Assembly: GCA_033032865.1 (NCBI GenBank)
Contig: JAWHQI010000148.1
Location: forward strand, 887,501 to 951,500
DNA from: Dactylorhiza incarnata
Lineage: Eukaryota > Streptophyta > Magnoliopsida > Asparagales > Orchidaceae
DNA length: 64,000 nucleotides
Reading direction: 5' to 3'
A program made the position numbers and the translations under genes. Below, one piece after another: positions 11,244-22,200 of this stretch. How positions within the stretch are numbered: position 1 is the first letter of the stretch; every line of letters begins with the position of its first letter. A model generated the notes under the pieces. The model saw only the letters and a list, made by a program, of their open reading frames with translations. It was not told the DNA's origin and ran no database searches.

Positions 11244-12016
11244 ATTATACTCATTTATTTTAGATTGCCATCTTTTAAAGGACTATCCTTTGGAAAAATT
11301 TCTAGTCGTTGGAGCTTTCCTCTTCTGAAGCAAGGCCCTTGCCAATCCAGTACCCTATATAAAGGGATATGAAAAATGTTCAAGACACTACATATACATA
11401 TATTTAAAAAGAAGGCACACGCGTAAATACTGAACAAGATTGTTTGTGCAAGTATTAGCAGAGATCAAGCTATAGAATTCTGTCAAGTCTATAGTCACTA
11501 CAAATTAGAAAAGATTTCTTCCAATGCTCAATAAGATCTATTCTTTTACTGAAGAACCACAACCAAGTCGGGTCAGAGATGGACCTTACTGCCCAAGACG
11601 GTCACCCTACGCCTTCCAAGTGGCAATTGAACCACTCTCCAAGTAGACTGATCGCCTTGTTAGGCTATGGAACACATCACATCAGTTCAATTATGCGGAA
11701 GCAAATCTGAAACCAATATATATATATTTCCTCTTAAAGCACCTTGTTCAAGACACTACATATACATACATTTAAAAAGAGGGCCTGGATACCAGTTCAA
11801 CTATGTTCAAGACTTGGGGAGTAGCTTGAGTTATAATGAGTACTATTTATGGGCAAATTCTTCCAAGGGCAAAATTGTCCTAATGGCCTGCGGATAGCTT
11901 CCTTCGCCTTAACCAAATTACTATATGCAGACACAAATGGTCTGCGAACAGCTCCTCATGCCTTTTTGTAAATACTAAGCGCAACCCCCATTGGTCTGCA
12001 GATAGTGAGGGAGGAC
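11244..12016. other. Unassigned AT-rich stretch
   Basis: No coding potential. A direct repeat TTCAAGACACTACATATACA followed by an ATTTAAAAAGA run occurs at about 11379 and about 11748. Three loose copies of TGGYCTGCGRATAGC-like sequence occur at 11884-12007. CTATATAAAGGG near 11361 could be a TATA box of a decayed LTR. I cannot name the element. Confidence 0.4.
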
Positions 12017-12331
12017 TGATGAGTCGGGTTGGCCCGAACTCTCCTTGCTCCCTCCTTGAGCGAGTGCGGCTAAAGCAACTAGGTCATATCGAACTCGCCG
12101 AGGGCGATTTCTCATGAGGCGAGCTCGCCCGAGGCCAAGTCAAACTCTCCTCGTCCTGGGCAAGAAGGAGTTTTGTCGCCGGGATGGGTTGTTCACATCG
12201 TCTAGAAAAACCACACTCATATCGTCGAGAATAGAAATCATGTCATCGAGACGAGGTCATGTCGTCAGGACAAGGCTATGCCGTTGAGAAGGGAATGGGT
12301 GGCGTACTCGCCTCACCCTACCCTAGGCGAG
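12017..12331 (+). mobile_element. Element F, left piece (LTR-like start)
   Basis: Starts TGATGAGTCGGG and is rich in GCGAG/CTCGCC words that continue after 18326, showing that E is inserted inside one element. An imperfect inverted repeat (GAGTCGGG / CCCGAACTC) is at the very start, like the terminal inverted repeats of A, B, C, E and H. The LTR end and primer site are not recognisable. Confidence 0.5.
12327..12331 (+). repeat. Target-site duplication of element E, left (GCGAG)
   Basis: GCGAG precedes the 5' LTR and is repeated at 18321-18325 directly after the 3' LTR. Confidence 0.93.
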
Positions 12332-13973
12332 TGATGAGTACTTTTTGTACTCATCTTTTAGTATTATTTTAATATAGTTTTAAATTGAATTTATATAAAT
12401 TACATGTATTTTCTTATTTAATCTGTTCCTTTTTAATTTCATCAACTAATTTAAGCTTATTTTATGTTTTGCAGGTTTTCTGGGCACTTTGAGTACAAAT
12501 GTCAAGTACACGCCCAAGGTCACGGCGTCACCAAGGGCGTGTCAGCCTAAGATGTGTTCCAGACCTGCTGCCGCCACTTCGGGCCCATTCCGTGAAGATT
12601 CGCTAAGTACACGCCCCAGGTCACGGGCGTGACAAAGGGCGTGACATCCAAGTCACGGCCGGGACCACGCCACCAGCATCCATATCGAGCCGCCACATCA
12701 TCCAAGTCACGGCCGGGACCACGCCACCAGCATCCATATCGAGCGTGACAAAGGGCGTGACCGAGGGCGTGACCTCCAGTCACGGGCGTGACTCGCCCCG
12801 AACTTCCGCCAGAGTTTCCCGCCAGCAGCACTATTTCAAGATTACACGCCCCAGGTCACAACGGGCGCGACCTAGGGCGTGACGCGTCCGAAATGCCTGC
12901 ATTGAAGCCAGAACGCGCCCTCTCCGCACCAGCATCGATCACGCTCCTTACACGCCCTTGGTCACGGGCGTGACCAAGGGCGTGTAACATCAAATTTCTG
13001 CCTATTTAAAGGGAGCTTCTCCAGATCTTCAAGGACGAATTATTAGGATTAGAATTTCATTTTCTTGTACTATTTTCATGTTTCTAGTAGTTCTTATGCT
13101 CCTCCTTTATTTCTTATGATGGTAGCTATTTCAATTCAAAGCTTGTAGTTTCTCTTGTAATCTCAATTTTATGTATTCTTCTTTTTACAATTGACACTAA
13201 TAAAATCGTAATTTTTAGTCTCTAATTTCCCCGCTCTTTTCGCTATGTTTTCTTCCTCCTCTTCTTATGATTTCTCCGTGATCATGAGCAACTAATCACT
13301 TTTGTGCTCGGCTTAGATGATCCAAGGATGATGCAATCTCTTTTTGTGCTTTAGAATTCTGTTCTTAGTGTTAAAACGCTTACGATTTACCGTGGCCAAC
13401 TCGTTCTAGTAACGGTTTTCGTCTTTTGACGGCCGAGAGGCCCTTAAGACGGATCGGTCATTGGTAAAGAGAGTCGAACGTACCCCTCGAGAGAGGACAT
13501 ACGTAACTCTTCCGGACGGGATTAACATCGCAGTGAGGTCCTTCTCTTAAAGCAAGTCTTAAGCCACTTGATTATAGAACGAGAGTTCGGTCGTGTGCAA
13601 CTTAAGCTTAGTTGAGCCAACCCTCGAGAGAGGAGCACTCATGCTTTTGGATCCTCCGCGGTCAAGGCCACTCTAACACGAGATCGATTTCTACTACACA
13701 TTTCTTTTGCTTAGTCTAAGGTGATTCGAAAGCCGTGCGCTAGTTTTTATTAATTAGTAAAATTAAATAACATAAACCCAACCTTATTCTTCTATCGGTA
13801 AAATAATAAACATTCACTCGAAGTAGAAGTACTTAACATGACCCGAGTCTAATACGACCATGATCTTGCGAGATCCCATACTTCACTCGATACGGTACAC
13901 TTGCCGTTATCGTTTGTAGTTATAATTTTGCACGTCAAGTATTTTTATAACTGCGACGCATTTTTATGCATCA
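12332..13973 (+). repeat. 5' LTR of element E (1642 bp)
   Basis: TGATGAGTAC...ATGCATCA. Terminal inverted repeat GATGAGTA (12333-12340) / TACTCATC (12348-12355) with loop CTTTTTG. Palindromic ACACGCCC..GGGCGTGT units from about 12500 to 12987, ending in a perfect one at 12948-12987. TATTTAAA at 13003-13010. It is 26 bp longer than the 3' LTR because a stretch of about 45 bp (CAAGTCACGGCCGGGACCAC...) is duplicated at about 12647-12742 in place of one palindrome kept in the 3' LTR. Confidence 0.93.
12948..12987 (+). repeat. Perfect 40-bp palindrome in the 5' LTR of E
   Basis: Arms TTACACGCCCTTGGTCACG and CGTGACCAAGGGCGTGTAA (19 bp each) separated by GG. It ends 15 bp upstream of the TATA-like box. 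The identical unit is at 17295-17334 in the 3' LTR. Confidence 0.9.
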
Positions 13974-13979
13974 AGTTTT

Positions 13980-13997
13980 TGGCGCCGTTGCCGGGGA
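13980..13997 (+). other. Primer-binding site, tRNA-Asp type (element E)
   Basis: Exact TGGCGCCGTTGCCGGGGA, 6 bases after the LTR end. Confidence 0.92.
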
Positions 13998-14138
13998 TAT
14001 TTGTTGATATTTTGAAAAGAGTGAATTTTATTAATTTTATCATTTTTTTTATTTATTAAAATATATAAATTTTTTTTTTCTTATTTTTTATTTCAATTCC
14101 ATTCATTTAAAATCCGTTTGTTTTTCAAAAAAAAAAAT

Positions 14139-15319
14139 ATGTTTTGGCTATCCGGCACGCTTGATAATGCTAATAATGTCTTAGAACTTTCTGCTTCTAT
14201 TAACGCGCTTCAAGATAAAATCAATGATTTAGAAGCCGCGGTTAGGATAAATAATGTTATTAGGGAATATTCTTCGCAAAATTCTCAAAATTTTAATAAA
14301 GAAAATAGTTTTCATAACAATTATCAAAATAATTTTTACTATGAAAGTAATTTTTGTGAAAATAATTTTTCAAATTTCTACGAGAATAATTTTCCTAACG
14401 CTAATAATTCTAATTTCCAAAATTCTCAAAATTTTAATAATGAAAATAATTTTTATTCTAATTATGGAAATAATTTTTCTCAAAATAATTTCTATGATTC
14501 TTATGAAAATATTTTTCAAACTCTTATGAGAATTCTAGCTATAATTTAAATTCTCAAAATTTTTCTTATGAAAATATTTTTAATTTTAATAAAGGTAATT
14601 CTCATGAATCTTATGAAAATAATTTTCATGATTTTTATTCTAATAATTTTCATGAGGAAAATAATTATTATAAGAAAAATACTTTTTATAATCCAGATAA
14701 CGCTGGTGATTCTTTTTCACTCACCGACTTAGATTATTCATGGTGGGCAGGCCACCCGGATAGTCTTCGCGGCAATGAAGAAAATTCATCTCCTAAAAAT
14801 TTTGTTTCCCTAATTTCTCCTCCCTCCCAGATTTTAGAAAATTCGTTAAGTCAAGATTTTTCGCATTTTCATGATAATTCGCTAACGCCACCTATTTTTG
14901 AAAATGAAATAAATGAAAATGATGATTCTACGCGTTTTGACATAACGATTATTTTAGGGGAGAAAACCTTTATTTTAAACGAGCAATCGGATTTTAATCT
15001 TTTTCTTTCAAAAGTGACTCCTCGTGAAATTGTTTCTGACCCCTTTGCCTTTGATTCTTCAATTCCTAATGATTTTCATGTAGAGGATGAGCCGTCGCAA
15101 CTAAACGTCATAGTGGACACATTTGCCGCTCATCTACAAAAATTCAAATCACCTCAGGTATGGATAGGTGATTCGAATTTACACTCTCAACCTAAAAGCA
15201 ACAAGGAGAATCAAATAGCAAGTGGAGGAGTCGCCGGGCAACGGATCACATCCAAATTCCCGCAACGCATATTCAGGGAGTTGCCCGTGCACCTTAAATT
15301 CTATTTTCCTTTTAGCTAA
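14139..15319 (+). pseudogene. Asn/Phe-rich protein of element E, unknown family, one frameshift
   Basis: The ATG at 14139 (MFWLSGTLDN) opens a short predicted coiled-coil segment ('INALQDKINDLEAAVRINNVI'), then a long low-complexity tract built from NNF, SYEN, NFYE and FYSN-like words. Near 14515-14525 the frame shifts by one base and the same composition continues in the second frame to about 14700. This passes into a more ordinary acidic C-terminal part that includes 'DYSWWAGHPDS' and 'REIVSDPFAFDSS' and stops at 15319. Total about 390 codons. It occupies the gag position, 142 bases after the PBS, but shows no gag domain, zinc knuckle or protease motif. The Asn/Phe/Tyr/Ser tract resembles prion-like, phase-separating segments; a capsid-like or RNA-binding role is only a guess. 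A/T-rich codon use differs from the GC-rich gag of A and B. Confidence 0.6.
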
Positions 15320-16704
15320 CACTAACCGTCTAGCTTAAAGACGGGAAAAACAAAGCGCTCTTGGGAGGCACCCCTTGCTCATCTTTAATTTCTTATATTC
15401 TTCTTTTACAAGTTTTTCTTTCAAGTATTCTTCATACTTAGTTTTAAACATTGGGGACAATGTTTAATTTTAAGTATGGGGGTGTAGCTTTGCATTCCCT
15501 GTATTTTTATTTGATAAAAAAAAATTATAAAAATTATAAAAATGTAATTTCTTAGAAAGGGCGCTTTGGGCTTGAATTCCCATCACAGCTCCTAGTACCT
15601 TGCGAACCCTTCACCGGGTAGCCCTTGGGAAGTCCAAGAAATAAAAAAAATAATAATAATAAATACGCCTAGCCTTGTTGTTTTTAATTTAGTTTGAGGT
15701 ACGATTATAAGTATTCCTACATTTTTAATTTAGCTAAATATTTTATTTGATCAGAATTTGTTAAAACTAAATTTGAAGTAATTTAGTTTTAAGAAACATT
15801 TTATGTTTTTAATTCAATTAGAGAATTTATTTAACACTATTTCTCCGTTTAATTTTAAATAGCTTCATTTTATGGCAAATTGGCTAAACATATCTAGATT
15901 TCTATTATATTCTCTTTTAACTTTAAGAACTTAGGAAATTTCATTCCACTAAAAAAAATTTTGCTCTCAAAATAATTTAATTTATAAACTAGAAGTATTT
16001 CTTCCCCCTCACCCTTTGTTGGCAAAAAAAAAATGTAGAAAAAGATCATATGTCATGGAAATAAGAGGATAAAATTCATTATTTCCTAAAACATATGCAC
16101 CCAAAATCATTTAAAAGATTATATGTCATGATGTAAGAGGATAAAATTCATTACATCTAAAACATATACATTTTGGGTTTTTGATTGAAGAGAATTGTTA
16201 AAAGATTATATGGCATGGAAAATAAGAGGATAAAATTCATTATTTTCCTAAACATATAAAATTTCGTATTCAAATGAGGTGAGAGGATAAAATTCATCAC
16301 CTCTATTCAAGAACACTTCATTTGCCATTTCGTTCAAACCCATCCCTAGCCAATTTCATTGTTTCTAGTCCTAAACTAAATTATTAAGAGAGCAGTATTT
16401 TAGTAGGTGTCTTTTCCTTAAGCTTCTTTTATGTTAGAGTGTCTATAATTTCAATCTAATTTTGTTTGAAAATTTCTATAATTTTGATTGCTAAATAGTT
16501 ATCTTGAGAAGTAGTTAGCTAAACAAATTTCTCTTTTTAAATTATCAACATAACTTATGACTTAATTCTTGAATTCCTAAAATTTGCCTTTGACTTATTC
16601 ATGGTTTAATAAAATTTTAGTTAATTAGAAATAATATCGATGTCTTGTAATTCTTTCCTCACTCTTTTGCTCTGGAATAGCAAAATCTCAAGTATGGGGG
16701 TGTT
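15320..16704 (+). other. Non-coding 3' region of element E
   Basis: No ORF. It contains GCGCTCTTGGGAGG (about 15355), the hairpin AAACATTG-GGGA-CAATGTTT (15446-15465) followed by an internal purine word TAAGTATGGGGGTG (about 15471-15484), the four constant-loop stem-loops (16047-16303), and the terminal purine tract CAAGTATGGGGGTG (about 16690-16703). Confidence 0.75.
16047..16303 (+). repeat. Four stem-loops with an identical 14-nt loop and different stems
   Basis: The loop GAGGATAAAATTCA occurs at 16065-16078, 16137-16150, 16226-16239 and 16283-16296. The flanking arms are perfectly complementary but differ between copies: GGAAATAA/TTATTTCC, GATGTAA/TTACATC, GGAAAATAA/TTATTTTCC, GAGGTGA/TCACCTC. 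The first three are enclosed by an outer 6-bp helix: CATATG/CATATG, TATATG/CATATA, TATATG/CATATA. Confidence 0.9.
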
Positions 16705-18320
16705 TGATGAGTACTTTTTGTACTCATCTTTTAGTATTATTTTAATATAGTTTTAAATTGAATTTATATAAATTATATGTATTTTCTTATTTAATCTGTT
16801 CCTTTTTAATTTCTTCAACTAATTTAAGCTTATTTTATGTTTTGCAGGTTTTCTGGGCACTTTGAGTAAAAATGTCAAGTACACGCCCAAGGTCACGGCG
16901 TGACCAAGGGCGTGTCAGCCTAAGATGTGTTCCAGACCTGCTGCCGCCACTTCGGGCCCATTCCGTGAAGATTCGCCAAGTACACGCCCCAGGTCACGGG
17001 CGTGACAAAGGGCGTGACATCCAAGTCACGGCCGGGACCACGCCACCAGCATCCAGATCGAGCCGCCATGTCATTTAAAGTTACACGCCCTCGGTCACGG
17101 GCGTGACCGAGGGTGTGACCTCCAGTCACGGGCGTGACTCGCCCCGAACTTCTTCCCGCCAGAGTTTCCCGCCAGCAGCACTATTTCAAGATTACACGCC
17201 CCAGGTCACGGGCGTGACCTTGGGCGTGACGCGTCCGAAACGCCTGCATTGAAGCCAGAACGCGCCCTCTCCGCACCAGCATCGATCACGCTCCTTACAC
17301 GCCCTTGGTCACGGGCGTGACCAAGGGCGTGTAACATCAAATTTCTGCCTATTTAAATGGAGCTTCTCCAGATCTTCAAGGACGAATTATTATGATTAGA
17401 ATTTCATTTTCTTGTACTATTTTCATGTTTCTAGTAGTTCTTATGCTCCTCCTTTATTTCTTATGATGGTAGCTATTTCAATTCAAAGCTTGTAGTTTCT
17501 CTTGTAATCTCAATTTTATGCATTCTTCTTTTTACAATTGACACTAATAAAATCGTAATTTTTAGTCTCTAATTTCCCCGCTCTTTTCGCTATGTTTTCT
17601 TCCTCCTCTTCTTATGATTCCTCCGTGATCATGAGCAACTAATCACTTTTGTGCTCGGCTTAGATGATCCAAGGATGATGCAATATCTTTTTGTGTTTTA
17701 GAATTCTATTCTTAGTGTTAAAACGCTTACGATTTACCGTGGCCAACTCGTTCTAGTAACGATTTTCGTCTTTTGACGGCCGAGAGGCCCTTAAGACGGA
17801 TCAGTCATTGGTAAAGAGAGTCGAACGTACCCCTCGAGAGAGGACATACGTAACTCTTCCGGACGGGATTAACATCGCAGTGAGGTCATTCTCTTAAAGC
17901 AAGTCTTAAGCCACTTGATTATAGAACGAGAGTTCGGTCGTGTGCAACTTAAGCTTAGTTGAGCCAACCCTCGAGAGAGGAGCACTCATGCTTTTGGAAC
18001 CTCCGCGGTCAAGGCCACTCTAACACGAGATCGATTTCTACTACACGTTTCTTTTGCTTAGTCTAAGGTGATTCGAAAGCCGTGCGCTAGTTTTTATTAA
18101 TTAGTAAAATTAAATTACATAAACCCAACCTTATTCTTCTATCGGTAAAATAATAAACATTCACTCGAAGTAGAAGTACTTAACATGACCCGAGTCTAAT
18201 ACGACCTTGATCTTGCGAGATCCTATACTTCACTCAATACGGTACACTTGCCGTTATCGTTTGTAGTTATAATTTTGCACGTCAAGTATTTTTATAACTG
18301 CGACGCATTTTTATGCATCA
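16705..18320 (+). repeat. 3' LTR of element E (1616 bp)
   Basis: Same ends as the 5' LTR. It holds five palindromic units at about 16880, 16979, 17082, 17192 and 17295, spaced 100-110 bp; the last is perfect. TATTTAAA at 17350-17357. It is flanked by GCGAG at 18321-18325. Confidence 0.93.
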
Positions 18321-20166
18321 GCGAGTCAGATCGCTATTTGGTCTACTCGCCGAATACGGGTTGTACACAATCCCCGCTCTTTGCGAGCTCGTCAGAGGTA
18401 GGAAAGAAGAGGCCAACCCCTATTTGGCGAGACCACGCTCTTGCTGGGCCTTCCTTTATAATTAGAGTGGGGGTATGTCTTTGACCATTCACGCTGAGAT
18501 GGATTTTAGAGGAGGTTCTTCTGTGTCCGCCAACCGAGTGCTTGCTGGCGATGAGCCTGAGGTGGTCACCATTCTTGACCTCATTGGCGATTTCCTGCCC
18601 CCTGCCTTCCTAGCTCCACGAGGAAGAAGAAGCACAAGAGAAAGAGGGCCGATCCTACTCCGCGCGAGAAGTCCTTTACAGATCCCAAGTCCACTGCAAG
18701 ATGCGGGACTTCACCTAAGAGGTTAGCCACCTCGCCTATTAACGAAGAGCCCAACGCTGACTTGCCTCTTCGATAAGGTGAGGGCGAGATCGAGACTACG
18801 ACCAGAGGGGTCGGGGATGCTGGACAGCCTCCAGATGTCATGGGTGCTCTGCCGCTCGCTCCTATTCGCCTCGCCGTGGTACCAGGTAAGGATATAACCT
18901 TCTCGCCTACCTAAAATGAGCCAAGCTTGACTCCTTGCTTTCTGTAGTGCCCTATAGATGTCAGGTGCGGCCGAACAACTTACCGAGGTATGGTCGAGAG
19001 GCCTAGCCACTACGTCTTCTTTGGTCCTAGGGCAAGTAGGTTCGACTCTGGCCCCCTCTCATAAATGTCTCAGCATTTGTCGACTCGCCCCACTTCTGGA
19101 GGAAAGTTTTTGGTGATGGGTCTCCTTCTTGGGGGGGATAGGCGTGATTCTACTCCTACCCGCCTCTACTGAAGGACTTCAGGCCGATCCACCTCGGATT
19201 CAGGATGGTGGTCTCGCTCCTACAAGTACTCACCCCGCTCATCCCACTAACATGTATCTCTCATTTTTTCTTACTGTCAGACTTCTCATCCAGATAGCCA
19301 TGCATCCTCCTCCCGTCACTCGCCGCCCACAGACTCGCTCCTGGGATTTCCGCCGCCTGCGGCATCCACGCCCTTGAGGGAGCTACTCGCAGATCCTCCT
19401 GGCTTCAAAGAGGGGCCGTGGGCTTGCCTCATTGCCGTCCTCCAATCCCACGGGTCCTTCATGTTGGCTATGCTGCCCACCGAGGTGAATCAGCGATTGG
19501 TTGATCTCAGAGATTGCCTCACGGAAGTGGATGAATTTCAACTACAACAAAAGGGCGAGGAAGGCCTATACGCCTAGGTGGCTGATCTGGAAATGAGGCT
19601 ATATGATATGGAGACTCTCCAACAAGCCACTGAGGATGATCTCCATAGGTTTGCGCAGGTGGAGGGTACTATGAGCGAGGCCTCCCTATTAGAGGAGCAC
19701 ATCTGGCAAGGCGAGGACCATATAAGACAGAGCGAGGAGATCTTGGAGAGGGCTCGCGAAGACCTGCGAGCGGCCCACGACATCACTTGGAGGACTCACC
19801 ATCCCCACTACACACGTCGCCGAGGTCGCGGTCCGGTGCGCTGCAGTTAAATTCCCTATATCGTTCTCGCCTTTTAATTTTTTTGATGCCTGGTATGATG
19901 TTGTACTCACGACCCTTCGTGTCTTTTTAATGTGAAGGCAATATTTTTATACTTGTTTCTTTTGTACTCTTTCTATGCGCTTATGGAAATCCGATTTTTG
20001 TACTCGTGTTATGCGCTTCTTTTAATTATCTGGTCTTTTATTTTTGCTTGCGCATTGTTAGGCCGGTTACTCGCTTTAGCGTACTCGCAACACGACCAGT
20101 CTACTCGCGCACGATAGGATTTGGGGCCGAGGGATATAAATAGAGGTTCTCCGAGAGTGCGGGGGT

Positions 20167-20191
20167 GGGGGGGGGGGGGGGGGGGGGGGGG
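20167..20191 (+). repeat. Run of 25 G in a 55-base G-rich tract
   Basis: The tract spans about 20160-20211 and is nearly pure G. It could form G-quadruplexes; its exact length may also be an assembly or sequencing error. The glycine-rich ORF read through it is an artefact. Confidence 0.7.
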
Positions 20192-20344
20192 AGGGGTGGG
20201 GGGAGGGGGGGATGCGCTTTTACAGCCTTTCGAACACCCTCTCCCTCTCGAATCCTCGCCACAGACCCCCTTACTCATCGCTAGCCATGGTGAGAGAGCC
20301 TTCTGAGGGCGGGCGTGCCTTCTGCACCCATAATTTCAGAGCGC

Positions 20345-21030
20345 ACAACTTCCCAGCTGGCAGAACCGAGTCGAGGAGCTGGGCGGCATTAAAATCAACT
20401 ACTTACCGCCTGGCTCTACTGCGAGGTGGCTAGGCCCCTGCGAGTATCTCAACACGCTCTATAGTGGAAAGCTTGCCTTACCCCTGGCTCACTTCCATGT
20501 GGGGCTGAGATTGCCTATGTGGCCTGAGGTCCATCAGGTCCTTCGCTATTTCAGGATGATCCCCGCGGAGGTCAACCCGAATGCGATTATGGTCCTGGTC
20601 GCTTATGCCTGCTATCTGTGCGAGGAGAAGATCGAGTTCAGCCTCTGCTCCTTCCGCAAAGTCCTGACCCTGAAGGAAACCAATGATGACACCATGTTTT
20701 TCACCAACATGTGTGTCAAGGTCGCCAAGACGCTCAATAAGGTCCACCACTGGGCCGATAAGTTTGTTCTAGTGCGGGGAGACTTCAAAAACATTCCCTT
20801 CGCAAGCATCCCAGGTAGTTCTCTAAGCAGCAGTTATCCACCTCCCTGATAGTTTGTATGAGATTTCTCCAATACAGAAGACAAAAGCAGAGTTCAAGCC
20901 ACCTCGCCTGAAGGTGGATGCGCTGGAGCTCTACCTTTTACTAAAGGACAAGGTCATGGACGTCCTCTTCCTGTGGCGAGGCGTGGAACAACTCGCCTTT
21001 GTGAATCCGGGAGCGGGTAAGTCTTGGGTA
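20345..21030 (+). pseudogene. Plant retrotransposon-associated protein, N-terminal domain (PF04195-like), with intron-like gaps
   Basis: The plus strand reads 'LAHFHVGLRLPMWPEVHQVL' and continues 'IPAEVNPNAIMVLVAYACYL' up to about 20814, close to the pattern of the 'putative gypsy-type transposon' domain that is common in large plant retroelements and frequently annotated as a host gene. The frame then meets CCAG|GTAGTT (about 20815). It resumes after ...TACAG at 20878 in a frame reading 'KTKAEFKPPRLKVDALELYL' to 'LAFVNPGAG', followed by GGTAAGT at about 21016. These look like introns, but the phase at the first junction does not fit cleanly, so an indel is also possible. Molecular function unknown. 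The family assignment comes from remembered pattern, not a search. Confidence 0.5.
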
Positions 21031-21294
21031 GTACTCGCCACGCTGGTTTCGCCTTTCTACTCTTGCTGGGAATGGACTTGAACTGTCTTCTCTTCTTTTG
21101 CATGTAAGCACACCGTCCCTACTCGCCCCTTGCGATGCCTCATGATAGTGGTCGAGCAAGCCCCCCTCAAGGATGTTCTCAGTGTGGCTGTGATTGTGGT
21201 GGACAGTGAGACGCCCCCGGTCATTGATAAGGGCAAGGGTCAAGTCAACCCCAAAGTCGCCTCAACAAGCGAGACGAGGCGTTAAAAGTAAAAT

Positions 21295-22200
21295 ATGGGG
21301 ATTTCCCTCCCTCGCCTTCCAGAGAGCTCGCCTCTAGACCCCTCGTCCCATGCAAACTTTGGGTTGGGGATGATGAGTGAAGACTTCAAAGGCAACCCCC
21401 TACTGATATGGGATTCGACGATGAACATGGTCTCTGTGAGCTCACTCCTCCCCTCCTGGGAGGACTTCGAGGAGGTCAGCGACCGTGTGTACAACCTCCT
21501 CTATGGGTTGTATAGGCACGAGGATGCTGAGGTTCTTGCGGAGGCTCCTATCCGCGAGCTGGCCAATCTCAGTAGCTGCTCCGCCCTTCACACTGCTGAG
21601 GTGGTTCACCAGACCACGGGGCGAGGGCTTTAGGCAAATAGGTGACTCCGTGACATGGTCCTAGCCTACGAGGAGCAGGGGGAGAGGCTAACTCAAGTGT
21701 AAAGGGAGCTGGCTGCGCTCAAGGCTAAGGATGCTCCTCCTCCTGAGATATGGGCTCTTACTCGCCTCCATTTTGCTCCCCTGCCAACTTGGTTAGCTTT
21801 TCTATTTAAGGAAACCATGGTCGCGTTGGTGACACGAGTGTCCGAGCTGGAGGAGCAGCTGGCCGCGGTACAATGCGAAGCCAGTTATCTAGGGACTCAC
21901 CTCGCTGAGGCAGAGTCGGAGATAGCGGAGTTCTGCCACCCAACCGGAGGGAGTCATCAACAATCCCCCACTCCTTCACTTAACCCAAGCCTAAGTCGCC
22001 GAGATGGGCATCCAGCTTACCATCAAGATAGCAGTATTCATGCTAGAGCACCTTCAGAGATAGTTCATTCTCACCGCGAAGTGGGCCCAAATCGACCTCA
22101 TGGTCTTTCTTCCAGAGCTATACCGCGAGTTGACGAGCTCTGTTCCGGTGAGAATCCTGAGCGACGACTCTTCCAGCGAGTCAGAGGAAGATGACCAAGG
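21295..22200 (+). pseudogene. C-terminal coiled-coil part of the element F protein
   Basis: 21295-21633 reads 'LPSWEDFEEVSDRVYNLLYG' and 'EAPIRELANLSSCSALHTAE'. After stops, 21817-22194 starts 'MVALVTRVSELEEQLAAVQC', a heptad-like coiled coil. After one further frame change the end reads an acidic tail, 'ILSDDSSSESEEDDQGE', stopping near 22206. Coiled coil plus acidic tail is the usual C-terminal layout of PF04195-type retroelement proteins. Broken by several stops and at least one frameshift. Confidence 0.5.

Larger units (their letters stand above)
12332..18320 (+). mobile_element. Element E: complete non-autonomous LTR retrotransposon (5989 bp)
   Basis: 5' LTR 12332-13973, tRNA-Asp PBS 13980-13997, ORF of unknown family 14139-15319 (one frameshift), non-coding region with stem-loops 15320-16704, 3' LTR 16705-18320, and 5-bp target duplications GCGAG on both sides. 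No gag, protease, RT, RNase H or integrase domain is visible. The non-coding region begins with GTCTAGCTTAAAGACG and AAAGCGCT...TGGGAG, as in A and B after their gag stop, which supports a distant relationship. It would be mobilised in trans. Inserted into F. Confidence 0.93.

Noticed and set aside
12547..12973. ORFs within the LTRs of E on both strands (also 16872-17129)
   Set aside because: They lie in palindromic promoter repeats and translate the repeated CACGCCC/GGGCGTG words; not genes.
18435..18465. TTTGGCGAGACCACGCTC as a possible primer-binding site of element F
   Set aside because: It matches the start of Tat/Ogre-like primer sites only over about six bases and no LTR end in CA precedes it.
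20121..20306. Glycine-rich ORF through the G tract
   Set aside because: Caused by the poly-G run; no start context and no domain.
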